Part shown: positions 11,817 to 19,354 of the stretch, piece after piece
Layout of the letters: every line of letters begins with the position of its first letter
Numbering within the stretch: position 1 is the stretch's first letter
From: Chelativorans sp.
GTDB taxonomy: Bacteria; Pseudomonadota; Alphaproteobacteria; Rhizobiales; Rhizobiaceae
DNA length: 64,000 bases
NCBI RefSeq assembly: GCF_031180965.1
Contig: NZ_JAPSLH010000015.1
Coordinates: 1-64,000, forward strand
Reading direction: 5' to 3'
The notes under the pieces: generated by a model
Told to the model about the DNA's origin: nothing
Database searches by the model: none
What the model saw: only the letters and a program-made list of their open reading frames with translations
Program-made: the position numbers and the translations under genes

Positions 11817-11867
11817 TTACCCTTTGGTCATTCCTTACCTACAGGTAAAGTAAGGACTTGCTTACTT
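11817..11867 (-). promoter_or_regulatory. Probable operator of the ruvA-ruvB toxin-antitoxin module
   Basis: Nested perfect inverted repeats lie just upstream of the antitoxin ATG: TTACCT/AGGTAA (11835-11840 and 11843-11848), CCTTAC/GTAAGG (11833-11838 and 11850-11855), and AAGTAAG/CTTACTT (11848-11854 and 11861-11867), with one more TTAC at 11817-11820. Repeated TTAC words in both orientations are what an AbrB-type dimer array would bind; binding is inferred. The site sits within the ruv operon, so it may also affect ruvB. Confidence 0.6.
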
Positions 11868-11878
11868 CAAGCCGCGAA

Positions 11879-12499
11879 CTACCGCGCCAGTTCCCTAAGC
11901 CCTAGGCGGATCAGCGTGCCGGCGTCGGCTCCTTCGCCCGCGGATTTCAGCGCCGCCGCCACGGCATTCGCCGCCACGTCGCGCGAATAGCCGAGATTGG
12001 CGAGAGCGGAGACGGCGTCGGCGACGGGCGCCGGCGCGACCCCCTCGCCAAGCTCCTGCTTGAGCCCGATCGTGCCGGTCGCTTCGCCGGCGAAGGCCGG
12101 CGCTTTGCTCTTCAATTCGGTGACGATGCGCTCGGCCACCTTCCTGCCGACGCCCGGCGCGCGCGCCACCATTGCGATGTCGCGAAGCGCGATGGCGTTC
12201 GCCAGTTCCGCCGGCGTGAGCGTGGAGAGCACGGCGAGCGCCACCTTGGCGCCCACGCCCTGCACATTGTTCTGCAGGAGCCGGAACCACTCGCGTTCGA
12301 GCGCGCTCTGAAAGCCATAGAGGCGGATCATGTCCTCGCGCACATAGGTCTCGATGAAGAGCGTGACCGGGCTCCCCACACTGCCGAGGGAGGAGAGCGT
12401 GCGCGAGGAGCAGTGGGCGACATATCCGACGCCGCCGATATCGATGATGCAGTGATCCTCGCCCACCTCGTCGAGGATGCCTTTCAGCTTGCCGATCAT
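11879..12499 (-). CDS. ruvA: Holliday junction branch migration protein RuvA
   Basis: Tetrameric junction-binding subunit that loads RuvB. The 206-residue protein opens with [12 protein letters not shown], an OB-fold domain, helix-hairpin-helix motifs including [15 protein letters not shown] near the middle, and a C-terminal RuvB-contact domain ending GLRELAR. The ATG overlaps the ruvC stop (ATGA at 12496-12499). Domain III is complete despite the toxin-antitoxin insertion 66 nt downstream. Confidence 0.96.
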   Translation of the reverse strand: MIGKLKGILDEVGEDHCIIDIGGVGYVAHCSSRTLSSLGSVGSPVTLFIETYVREDMIRLYGFQSALEREWFRLLQNNVQGVGAKVALAVLSTLTPAELANAIALRDIAMVARAPGVGRKVAERIVTELKSKAPAFAGEATGTIGLKQELGEGVAPAPVADAVSALANLGYSRDVAANAVAAALKSAGEGADAGTLIRLGLRELAR

Positions 12500-13011
12500 G
12501 CGCGCGCTTCCAGGGCAAGGCGGGCGGTTACCGACTGCCGGTGGTGGGCGTGGCAGATGGCCACGGCGATCGCGTCGGCGGCATCGTCGCTGTCGAAGCG
12601 TGCCTTCGGCATCAGCACCTTCACCATCATGTGGATCTGCCGCTTCTCGCCATGGCCGACGCCGATGACCGCCTTCTTCACCGCGTTCGGAGCGTATTCG
12701 GCGACAGGAAGCCCCGCGCGCGCCGGCACGAGCATCGCGATGCCGCGCGCCTGGCCGAGCTTGAGGGTGGCGACGGCGTCCTTGTTGACGAAGGTGGCCT
12801 CGACGGCCGCCTCGTGAGGCATGTGCTGGTGCAGGATATCGGAAAGGCCGTCGTGGAGCTGGCACAGGCGCGAGGCGAGATCGGCCTTCTCGTCGGACCG
12901 GACCGTGCCGGCGCCGACGAAACGCAGGGAATTGCCGAGCGAATCGAGGACGGCCCAACCGGTGCGCCTCAGCCCCGGGTCGATGCCGATGATGCGAATC
13001 GCGCCTGTCAT
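12496..13011 (-). CDS. ruvC: Crossover junction endodeoxyribonuclease RuvC
   Basis: Resolves Holliday junctions by symmetric nicking. From the ATG at 13011 the protein is 171 residues with the RNase H-like start [16 protein letters not shown] (first catalytic Asp), a central acidic residue in [12 protein letters not shown], and the C-terminal [16 protein letters not shown] with catalytic Asp/His region. An upstream in-frame start at 13155 would add 48 residues with no family counterpart. First gene of ruvC-ruvA-[TA]-ruvB. Confidence 0.96.
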   Translation of the reverse strand: MTGAIRIIGIDPGLRRTGWAVLDSLGNSLRFVGAGTVRSDEKADLASRLCQLHDGLSDILHQHMPHEAAVEATFVNKDAVATLKLGQARGIAMLVPARAGLPVAEYAPNAVKKAVIGVGHGEKRQIHMMVKVLMPKARFDSDDAADAIAVAICHAHHRQSVTARLALEARA

Positions 13012-13120
13012 GGCCCCACCATAGCCCGCGCGAGGTCTATTGCCATCCGGCAAGTCAGAGCGGAGGAAGACAGTGCCGGACAGCGGACGCGTGCGCCGCA
13101 AGCGAAAGGACACTGCTGCG

Positions 13121-13330
13121 CGCCTTTTGGAGGGACCGCGGGTGATGCTCGGCATCGCCGCAGCGCCTGCGTATTTCGTGGGGTTGCTTGCCGGATCGGC
13201 GCTCTACGGCATCTCAAGCGATACGGTCTACCGCCGCATTACCTTCATGCTCGTCATCGCCTCGGCGATCATCGCCCTGCCGGTGACCGGCGATGCCATA
13301 GTCACATTCCTTGCGGCTGCCGAACGCTGA
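13121..13330 (+). pseudogene. C-terminal remnant of a TSUP (TauE/SafE) permease
   Basis: The plus-strand frame ending at 13330 encodes about 70 residues that look like the last two membrane segments of a TSUP-family permease: a segment beginning [20 protein letters not shown], the loop SSDTVYRR, then TFMLVIASAIIALPV. The N-terminal three quarters are missing and the sequence upstream is ruvC and its leader. No ribosome site or normal start is seen. I read it as a decayed gene fragment. A full-length TSUP gene occurs at 15870-16643, but the two do not look like direct duplicates. Confidence 0.55.
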
Positions 13331-13332
13331 GC

Positions 13333-13860
13333 TCAGCCGCGCCCGAACGCCGTCTGCAGAAGCGTGATCTGATCGGAAACCGGATTGGTGAGGAACGGCT
13401 CGGCCGGCTGGGCCTTGGGCGAGCCGTAAATCTCCTCGTCCATACGGCGCACCAGGGCTTCGAGCCGCAAAGAGCGGCGGACCAGGCTGCGGAAGGCCTC
13501 CGGCAGCTCGCTCCAGCCGGGCGCCTCCTCCTGGAGCGAGGCGGTGTCGAGCCGCACCTTGGCCTTTTCGGAGGCGACCTGCTCGCGCGTCATCTCGCCG
13601 GAATTTGCAGCCCGCTGCAGCAGCAGCCAGGAGGCAAGCTGCATCAGCCGGGTGGTGAGCCGCATGGATTCGGCCGCGTAGAGGCCGGCAGCGGTGCGCG
13701 ACAGGGTCTTGGCGGTGGCGCGGCCCTCGCCGTCCAGATATTCGGCCGCCTCCTCGACAAGGCCCATGCCTTCGTCATAGAGGGGCTTGAAAGATTGGGA
13801 GAAAACCCGTCTTTCCGCCAGCTTGATCATGTTCGCGCCGCCCATACTGCCGGTGATCAT
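13333..13860 (-). CDS. rcdA: RcdA-like regulator of CtrA degradation (DUF1465)
   Basis: DUF1465 protein; the Caulobacter member RcdA is an adaptor that helps ClpXP degrade the cell-cycle regulator CtrA (established for that organism). The 175-residue product has the family segment FSQSFKPLYDEGMGLVEEAA, then a helical AAESMRLTTRLMQLASWLLL and a C-terminal Arg/Glu-rich helix (RRMDEEIYG). In-frame ATGs lie at 13860, 13845 and 13830; 13860 is chosen because AGGA precedes it, but this is uncertain. Two CtrA-type boxes lie upstream, which would close a feedback loop. Confidence 0.82.
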   Translation of the reverse strand: MITGSMGGANMIKLAERRVFSQSFKPLYDEGMGLVEEAAEYLDGEGRATAKTLSRTAAGLYAAESMRLTTRLMQLASWLLLQRAANSGEMTREQVASEKAKVRLDTASLQEEAPGWSELPEAFRSLVRRSLRLEALVRRMDEEIYGSPKAQPAEPFLTNPVSDQITLLQTAFGRG

Positions 13861-13967
13861 TCCTGTCCGCCCCAATATACTTACACGGCGCCAGCCAGCG
13901 GCGCCCGCTTCCCAATGACTTTTGCCGTGGAAAATGCTTCGGGCCGGGGCCAAACGCAAGCCCCTGC

Positions 13968-13983
13968 TTAATGAAGAGTTAAC
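13968..13983 (-). promoter_or_regulatory. CtrA-type binding box 1, upstream of rcdA
   Basis: The sequence TTAA-TGAAGAG-TTAAC is an exact match to the full CtrA consensus TTAA-N7-TTAAC. It lies about 108 nt upstream of the rcdA start used here. In Caulobacter rcdA belongs to the CtrA regulon (known); that this site is used here is inferred. Confidence 0.65.
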
Positions 13984-13998
13984 AGGAAAATTCAGGCC

Positions 13999-14025
13999 AA
14001 AAAAAGAGCCGCGGGTCGGCGGCTC
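13999..14025 (-). terminator. Intrinsic terminator on the minus strand upstream of rcdA
   Basis: A 7-bp GC-rich stem (14006-14012 with 14019-14025) is followed, on the minus strand, by seven T residues (14005-13999). It lies about 155-180 nt beyond the stop of the acyl-CoA ligase gene and upstream of rcdA. It could end the ligase transcript or a separate small RNA. Confidence 0.75.
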
Positions 14026-14112
14026 TCAGGAGTTAACAGGGAGGCGTCAAACAGAATGGCCCAGCCACTCAGTCAGAATCCAGATCACTGGATGCCGAAA
14101 GTAAACGCCCGT
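13999..14112 (-). ncRNA. Possible small RNA ending at the terminator upstream of rcdA
   Basis: On the minus strand, downstream of CtrA-type box 2, a compact element is visible: a perfect 6-bp hairpin with a 4-nt loop (14078-14093), an unpaired stretch, a CCTCCC word complementary to ribosome-binding sites near 14040, then the strong terminator. This layout resembles rhizobial trans-acting sRNAs, but the 5' end is a guess and no clear -10/-35 pair is seen. It may instead be the ligase gene's 3' UTR. Confidence 0.3.
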
Positions 14113-14117
14113 AAGGC

Positions 14118-14133
14118 TTAATGACTGGTTAAC
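14118..14133 (-). promoter_or_regulatory. CtrA-type binding box 2
   Basis: TTAA-TGACTGG-TTAAC, a second exact match to TTAA-N7-TTAAC, 150 nt from box 1 and sharing the longer word GCTTAATGA with it. It is upstream of the possible small RNA and its terminator, and 45 nt beyond the ligase stop. Confidence 0.6.
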
Positions 14134-14178
14134 GGTTTGCACAATCTTCGCAAAAAATTTCCCTAAAATGCATTTTCC

Positions 14179-15822
14179 CTAGAGCGTGCGCGCGATCTCC
14201 CGCAGCCGGAACTTCTGGATCTTGCCGGTGGACGTCTTGGGGATTTCGACGAAGACGACGTGCCGCGGACACTTGAAGGCGGCAAGGAGCCGGCGGCAGT
14301 GAGCGATCATCTCCTCCGCCGTCGCCTGCGTCCCCGGCTTCAGCTCCACGAAGGCGACCGGCGTCTCGCCCCACTTCTCATCGGGGCGGGCGACGACGCC
14401 GCAGAAGGCCACCGCCGGGTGCTTGTAGAGCGCCTCCTCCACCTCAATGGAGGAAATGTTCTCGCCGCCGGAGATGATGATGTCCTTGGAGCGGTCCTTG
14501 AGTTGGATGTAACCATCGGGATGGAGCACGCCGAGGTCGCCCGAGTGGAACCAGCCCCCGGCGAAGGCTTCCTCCGTCGCGTGCTTGTTCTTCAGATAGC
14601 CCTTCATGACGATGTTGCCGCGGAACATGACTTCGCCCAGCGTCTCGCCGTCGGCGGGAACGGGCCGCATCGTCTTTGGGTCCATCACGGTCAGCCCTTC
14701 GAGCGTGGCGTAGCGCACGCCCTGCCGCGCCTTCCGCGCCGCCCGGCCGGCGCCGTCGAAGCGGTCCCATTCCATCTTCCATTCGTTCACAACGGCCGGA
14801 CCGTAGGTTTCGGTGAGGCCGTAAAGGTGGGTGACGGCGAACCCCGCCTCAGCCATGGCGGAAAGCACCGATTCGGGCGGGGGCGCAGCGGCGGTGCTGA
14901 AATTCACCGTCTGCGGGAACGAGCGCTTCTGGTCCGCGGCGGCGGAGAGCAGGGTCGACATGACGATGGGCGCGCCGCACAGATGCGTCACGCCATGATC
15001 GGCGATCGCATCATACATGGCCTTTGCCCGCACCCAGCGCAGGCATACATGCGTGCCTGCTTGCAGCGCCAGCGTCCAGGGAAAGCACCAGCCGTTGCAG
15101 TGGAACATCGGCAAGGTCCACAGATAGACCGGGTGCCGGCCCATACCGGCGTGGACCGTGTTGGCGTAAGCCATCAGCGCCGCGCCGCGGTGATGGCAGA
15201 CCACGCCTTTCGGATTGCCCGTGGTGCCGGACGTATAGTTGAGCGAGATCGCATCCCATTCGTCGTCGGGCACCGCCCAGGCGAAGCTTGGATCGCCGGA
15301 GGCGACGAACTCCTCATAGTCGATCACGCCGATGCGCTCGCCCTTTGCATAGGGCGCGTCCTCGGGATATTCCGCATCGTCGAAATCGACGACCAGCGGC
15401 TTCACTTTCGCTCGGGCAAGCGCATCCTTCATCACGCCTGAAAATTCGCGGTCGACAATGACGAGCTTGCTGTCGGCGTGGTCGAGCTGAAAGGCGATCA
15501 CCGCCGCATCGAGCCGCGTGTTGAGCGAGTGGAGCACGGCCTTCACCATCGGCACGCCGTGATGGGCCTCCAGCATCGGGGGCGTGTTGGAGAGCATCAC
15601 GGAAACCGTGTCGCCCTTGCCGATGCCGTGCCTGGCCAGCGCCGAGGCGAGCCGGACTGAACGGTCCCAGAACTCGCGATAGCTGCGCCTCAGCCCGCCA
15701 TGGATGATGGCCGTGTGATCGGGAAAGACCTTCGCGGCGCGCTCGAGCAGCGTCAGCGGCGTCAGCGGCTGGTAATTGGCCGGGTTCTTATCGAGGTTCT
15801 GCTCGTAGGGATTGTCGCTCAC
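14179..15822 (-). CDS. AMP-forming acyl-CoA synthetase
   Basis: Activates a carboxylic acid to its CoA thioester through an acyl-adenylate. The 547-residue protein has the P-loop-like YTSGTTGNPKG, the A5/A7 motifs (YGLTETYGP; WFHSGDLGVLHPDGY), and the C-terminal catalytic lysine motif KTSTGKIQKF. The opening YEQNLDKNPANYQPLTPL and overall pattern match the medium-chain/AlkK-like group that also contains methylmercaptopropionate-CoA ligases (DmdB), so the substrate cannot be named. It is a single gene with a TSUP permease gene 48 nt upstream on the same strand. Confidence 0.9.
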   Translation of the reverse strand: MSDNPYEQNLDKNPANYQPLTPLTLLERAAKVFPDHTAIIHGGLRRSYREFWDRSVRLASALARHGIGKGDTVSVMLSNTPPMLEAHHGVPMVKAVLHSLNTRLDAAVIAFQLDHADSKLVIVDREFSGVMKDALARAKVKPLVVDFDDAEYPEDAPYAKGERIGVIDYEEFVASGDPSFAWAVPDDEWDAISLNYTSGTTGNPKGVVCHHRGAALMAYANTVHAGMGRHPVYLWTLPMFHCNGWCFPWTLALQAGTHVCLRWVRAKAMYDAIADHGVTHLCGAPIVMSTLLSAAADQKRSFPQTVNFSTAAAPPPESVLSAMAEAGFAVTHLYGLTETYGPAVVNEWKMEWDRFDGAGRAARKARQGVRYATLEGLTVMDPKTMRPVPADGETLGEVMFRGNIVMKGYLKNKHATEEAFAGGWFHSGDLGVLHPDGYIQLKDRSKDIIISGGENISSIEVEEALYKHPAVAFCGVVARPDEKWGETPVAFVELKPGTQATAEEMIAHCRRLLAAFKCPRHVVFVEIPKTSTGKIQKFRLREIARTL

Positions 15823-15869
15823 CGGTTCACCTCCAACCTTCCCGAAAGTCTAGCCAGAAGCGGTTTTTC

Positions 15870-16643
15870 TCACCAGCCCCACAGGCCCGCTGCGCCGTCG
15901 TGAATGAGCTTGATCGAGATTATCAGGATCATGCCATACATCAGCGGGTAGAAGATCTCCGCCTTCATGCGCCGCACGATCCAGGCGCCGGCAAGCGTCG
16001 CCAGGGGCGCGACGGGCACCAGGAGCAGGGAGGCGGTCAGGTTGGTCGCGTCGAACTGGCCGAGGGCGAAATAGGGGACGAGCTTCACGGCGTTGACGAC
16101 GGCGAAGAAGATCACGCTGGTGCCGGTATATAGCTTCGGGTCGTGCTTGAGGGGCAGGGCATAGACCTGGTAGGGCGGACCGCCCGCATGGGCCACGAAG
16201 CTGGTAAAGCCCGCGACGGTGCCCCAGAACACGCCCTTCGCTGGACTGTGGCCGGCGACCCGCTCGCTCTTTCTCAACTTGTCGGCCACCCAGCGCAGGA
16301 AGAAGAGCAAGGTGACGACGCCTACGATGAGCCGCACGTGATCGGCCGTCACCACCGCCGCCGTCAGCCAGCCGATGCCGATGCCGAGCATTGCGCCCGG
16401 CAGCATGATGGCCAAGAGCCGCCGATCGTAGAAACCGCGCCAGGCCCAGAGCGAGACGATGTCCATGACGATCAGGATCGGCAGGAGGATCGCGGCGGCC
16501 TGCACCGGCGGGACGACCAGCGCCATCAGCGGGACGCCAATCAGCGCCATGGCGCCGCCGAGCCCGCCCTTCGACAGGCCGACCAGGATGACCGCCGGTA
16601 TCGCGGCAAGATAGAAGACGGGGTCGGAGAGAATGGGTGCCAT
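15870..16643 (-). CDS. TSUP-family membrane permease (TauE/SafE)
   Basis: Predicted exporter of sulfite or organosulfonates or another small anion; family substrates vary. The 257-residue protein has about eight membrane segments in two related halves, with the family pattern VGLSKGGLGGAMALIGVPLM at the start and GVFWGTVAGFTSFVAHAGGPP in the second half. Start at 16643 (MAPILSD) puts the first segment near the N terminus; longer upstream readings are unlikely. The 226-nt upstream gap holds a 12-bp palindrome GGTTTCGAAACC at 16702-16713 but no clear promoter. Confidence 0.9.
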   Translation of the reverse strand: MAPILSDPVFYLAAIPAVILVGLSKGGLGGAMALIGVPLMALVVPPVQAAAILLPILIVMDIVSLWAWRGFYDRRLLAIMLPGAMLGIGIGWLTAAVVTADHVRLIVGVVTLLFFLRWVADKLRKSERVAGHSPAKGVFWGTVAGFTSFVAHAGGPPYQVYALPLKHDPKLYTGTSVIFFAVVNAVKLVPYFALGQFDATNLTASLLLVPVAPLATLAGAWIVRRMKAEIFYPLMYGMILIISIKLIHDGAAGLWGW

Positions 16644-16869
16644 GGCGGGGAAATCGATTGTCCCTGCGGCATAAACTGTTTGGCACGACTTTGCGAGAGG
16701 CGGTTTCGAAACCCCTTGTGAGAAGAGCTTGCCATCGTCTATGCCGAAGGGACGCATTGAGATCGAGGCAGCAGGCCGCAAGCGGCGCAACAGGTTTCGC
16801 CCGTCCCGGTCCAAATCTCGACGCATCCTGATGTGAGACGAATTCAGCACGCTTCCCCAGCAGAATGCC

Positions 16870-17520
16870 ATGAGCCAAGAGAAGAGCCGATGCCGCCTCG
16901 TCCTGATCGCGCCGCCTCCCGCGGCGGGCGAGGAGGCGCGCATTGAAGCGGCGCTTGCGGGCGGAGACGTCGCCTCGCTCCTCATCCCCGCCTATGGCGC
17001 GGACGAAGGCGCTTTCCAGGCTTGGGCCGAGAAGCTCGCCCACGTGGCGCAGGCGCGCGGGATAGCCGCGGTGGTGGCGGGCGAGCCGCGCATCGCCGCC
17101 CGAATCCAGGCGGACGGCGTTCACGTGGAAGGCTCCAAGGCGGAACTGGCGGAAATCATAACAAAGCACCAGAGCCGCATGATGGTCGGCTGCGGCGGCG
17201 CGAAAAGCCGCGACGATGCGCTGGAGCTCGGCGAGACCCAGCCCGATTATATCTTCTTCGGCCGCTTCGGCTACGACACTAAGCCGGAACCCCATCCGCG
17301 CAACCTTTCGCTCGGCGGATGGTGGGCGGAGATGATCGAGGTCCCCTGCATCGTCCTCGCGGGCTCCGACATCGCCTCAGTGGTGGAAGTGGCAAGGACG
17401 GGGGTGGAGTTCGTGGCGGTCGGCAGCGCCGTCTTCGCAGCGGAGAACCCGGCGGGCAAGGTCGCGGAGGCCAATGCGCTGCTCGACGAGCATGCGCCCC
17501 GATTTGAGGATGCGAAATGA
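16870..17520 (+). CDS. Thiamine phosphate synthase-like protein (ThiE/TenI fold)
   Basis: The 216-residue protein has the TIM-barrel pattern of ThiE: IAARIQADGVHVEGSKAEL resembles the ADGVHLG strand, MMVGCGGAKS the VGVSxH loop, and VEFVAVGSAVFAAENPAG the phosphate-binding end. The pyrophosphate/phosphate loop normally reading GPVFxTxTK is replaced by FFGRFGYDTKPEP, so it may not be an authentic thiamine phosphate synthase. No other thi genes or TPP riboswitch were seen nearby. Its stop overlaps the ATG of the Sel1-repeat gene (ATGA), implying coupled expression. Confidence 0.75.
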   Translation: MSQEKSRCRLVLIAPPPAAGEEARIEAALAGGDVASLLIPAYGADEGAFQAWAEKLAHVAQARGIAAVVAGEPRIAARIQADGVHVEGSKAELAEIITKHQSRMMVGCGGAKSRDDALELGETQPDYIFFGRFGYDTKPEPHPRNLSLGGWWAEMIEVPCIVLAGSDIASVVEVARTGVEFVAVGSAVFAAENPAGKVAEANALLDEHAPRFEDAK

Positions 17521-18542
17521 TGCTGCGCCTCCTCATTTTCCTCGCGGCCGCGATCACGCTCGGGCTGTCCGGCATGCCGGCGGCCTTGGGGCAGGAGCCC
17601 GCGGAGCGCGCGGTCGAGCAGCCGGCGCAAGCGCCGGCAGCGGGCGCCAAGGCCGGGCGACTGGAGCGGGCGGGAGAGGATGCTCCCGGGGCGAAGTCGC
17701 CTGCGGTCGATACACAACGTTTCGGCAAGGTGGTCGACGAGGCCTTCGGCGCCTATCAGCGCGGCCAGTACCTGACTGCGCTCGAACTTGCGCGCCCGCG
17801 CGCCGAGGTGGGGGACGCGGCCGCGCAGACGCTGATCGCCGAAATCTATGCCCGGGGGCTGGGTGTTCGCCGCGACGGCAAGGAGGCGGCGAAATGGTAC
17901 GCCAGGGCCGCCGAGAAGGGCGATCCTGAAGCGCAGATGCAGTATGCCCTGATGCTGATCGACGGACAGTTTGCCGAGAAGGATCTCGAGCGGGCCTTTG
18001 CGTTGATGCGCAGCGCGGCGGAGGCCGGCAAGACGCAGGCGCAATTCAACCTAGCACAGATGCTGACCGAACACGGATCAGCGCAGGAGGCGGTCGCCTG
18101 GTATGAGCGGGCGGCCCAGGCGGGACTCCCCGACGCGCAATACGCGCTGGCGCAGGTCTATGCCAGCGGCATCGGCGGCAAGACGAAGGACGAAGCCGAA
18201 GCGCGCCGCTGGCTGCTGCGCGCCGCCAACCAGAATTTCGATACGGCCCAGCTCGACCTCGGCACCTGGCTGGTGGAGGGCCGCGGCGGCGAGAGGGATG
18301 CACGGCAAGGCTTTGCCTGGCTGAAGCGCGCCGCCGAGAGCGGCAATGTGGCGGCCCAGAACCGGATCGCCAAGCTCTACAGCGCCGGGATCGGCACGGA
18401 GCCCGATCCGATCCTCGCCGCCTCCTGGTACATCCTGGCGCGCCGCGCGGGGCTCACGGATCTCGACATGGAGGACTTCCTGGCAGGCCTCACCGACGAG
18501 CAGATCGAGCAGGCAACGGAGCGGGCCAACCGGCTGCGGTGA
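17517..18542 (+). CDS. Secreted Sel1-repeat (tetratricopeptide-like) protein
   Basis: The 341-residue protein has an N-terminal signal peptide (LLIFLAAAITLGLSGMPAALG), a low-complexity Ala/Gly-rich stretch, then at least five Sel1-like repeats of about 36 residues, marked by words such as AAKWYARAAEKGDPEAQ, AVAWYERAAQAGLPDAQ and AFAWLKRAAESGNVAAQ. Such periplasmic solenoids act as adaptors; the partner is unknown. Coupled with the ThiE-like gene by a four-base overlap. Confidence 0.85.
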   Translation: MMLRLLIFLAAAITLGLSGMPAALGQEPAERAVEQPAQAPAAGAKAGRLERAGEDAPGAKSPAVDTQRFGKVVDEAFGAYQRGQYLTALELARPRAEVGDAAAQTLIAEIYARGLGVRRDGKEAAKWYARAAEKGDPEAQMQYALMLIDGQFAEKDLERAFALMRSAAEAGKTQAQFNLAQMLTEHGSAQEAVAWYERAAQAGLPDAQYALAQVYASGIGGKTKDEAEARRWLLRAANQNFDTAQLDLGTWLVEGRGGERDARQGFAWLKRAAESGNVAAQNRIAKLYSAGIGTEPDPILAASWYILARRAGLTDLDMEDFLAGLTDEQIEQATERANRLR

Positions 18543-18547
18543 CGTTA

Positions 18548-18579
18548 GGGGAGTAAGGCAGTAGGGGAGTAGGGGAATG
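18548..18579 (+). repeat. Short purine-rich tandem repeat (8-bp unit)
   Basis: Four adjacent 8-bp units: GGGGAGTA, AGGCAGTA, GGGGAGTA and GGGGAATG, just after the Sel1-repeat gene. The word AAGGCAGTAGGG recurs almost unchanged at 42209-42220. This purine-rich junction repeat is in the short space between convergent genes. Confidence 0.6.
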
Positions 18580-18659
18580 AGCTGCTCGCCTCCGTTCCAC
18601 AGCCCGCTTCACCGCTCTGCTGACCTGCCTCCCGGTTAGCTTCTAATGGTTAAGACTTG

Positions 18660-19310
18660 TCAGCGGCTCGATGCGGCGGTGAAAACCGCCAGCTGGGCGT
18701 CGAAGGCACGCTTGTAGGCGGGCCGTGCCTGGCCGCGGGCGACATAGGCGGAAAGGTTGGGATATTCTTCCACTATGCCTGATCCCTCCAACCTGCGCAG
18801 CACCGTCACCATCAGAAGGTCGCCGGCGCTGAACTCCCCATCGAGCCAATCTGCATCGCCAAGGCGGCTGGAAAGCTGGTCCAGCCGGCGGCGGACGCGT
18901 CCGTCGAGGAGAGGGCGGCGCGCCTCGTGCCACGGCTTGTCACCCTCCGCATACCGGGTCTGCTCGCGCTCGACGATCGGCGGCTCCACCGTGTTCAAGG
19001 CGGCGAAGATCCATGCGGTGGCGCGCGCCCGGGCATTCGCATCCTGTGGCAGCAGGCCCGTGTGGCGCTGAGCGATATGGAGGATGATCGCACCCGTCTC
19101 GAACAGGGCGAGGTCGCCTTCCTCATAGGTGGGGATCTGCCCGAAAGGGTGAAGCGCAAGGTGCGGCGGTTCCTTCATCTCGCGGAAAGAAACAAAACGG
19201 ACCTCGTAGGGCTGGCCGACTTCCTCGAGCGCCCAGCGAACGCGCATGTCCCGCGCCAGGCCCCGACCGCGGTCGGGCGAACTTTCAAATGCTGTGATGG
19301 TGGGGGTCAT
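18660..19310 (-). CDS. Glutathione S-transferase family protein
   Basis: The 216-residue protein has an N-terminal thioredoxin-like domain (ending in the cis-Pro region GQIPTYEEGDLALFETGAII, where Glu-Thr/Ser binds the gamma-glutamyl group) and an alpha-helical C-terminal domain. Start at 19310 (MTPTITAFESSPDRGRG) matches the beta-strand opening; upstream residues in frame are not GST-like. Substrate unknown. It is divergent from efp. Confidence 0.85.
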   Translation of the reverse strand: MTPTITAFESSPDRGRGLARDMRVRWALEEVGQPYEVRFVSFREMKEPPHLALHPFGQIPTYEEGDLALFETGAIILHIAQRHTGLLPQDANARARATAWIFAALNTVEPPIVEREQTRYAEGDKPWHEARRPLLDGRVRRRLDQLSSRLGDADWLDGEFSAGDLLMVTVLRRLEGSGIVEEYPNLSAYVARGQARPAYKRAFDAQLAVFTAASSR

Positions 19311-19354
19311 CGGGATTCCGCTCCAGTTTGCTGTTCGCCCAGAGGACGAATGGG

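Larger units (their letters stand above)
13861..14178. other. Regulatory intergenic region between rcdA and the acyl-CoA ligase gene
   Basis: No protein gene is visible in these 318 bases. They contain two perfect TTAA-N7-TTAAC boxes, a minus-strand intrinsic terminator, a direct repeat GAGTTAACAGG at 13976-13986 and 14030-14040, a small perfect hairpin at 14078-14093, and one GANTC site (14076-14080) of the kind methylated by CcrM. Both flanking genes are on the minus strand: the ligase gene ends at 14179 and rcdA starts at 13860. Confidence 0.7.

Noticed and set aside
13040-13330. Intact 96-residue gene starting at 13040
   Set aside because: The start would be TTG without a ribosome site, and the first 27 residues are basic and unlike the permease-like remainder; treated as a remnant.
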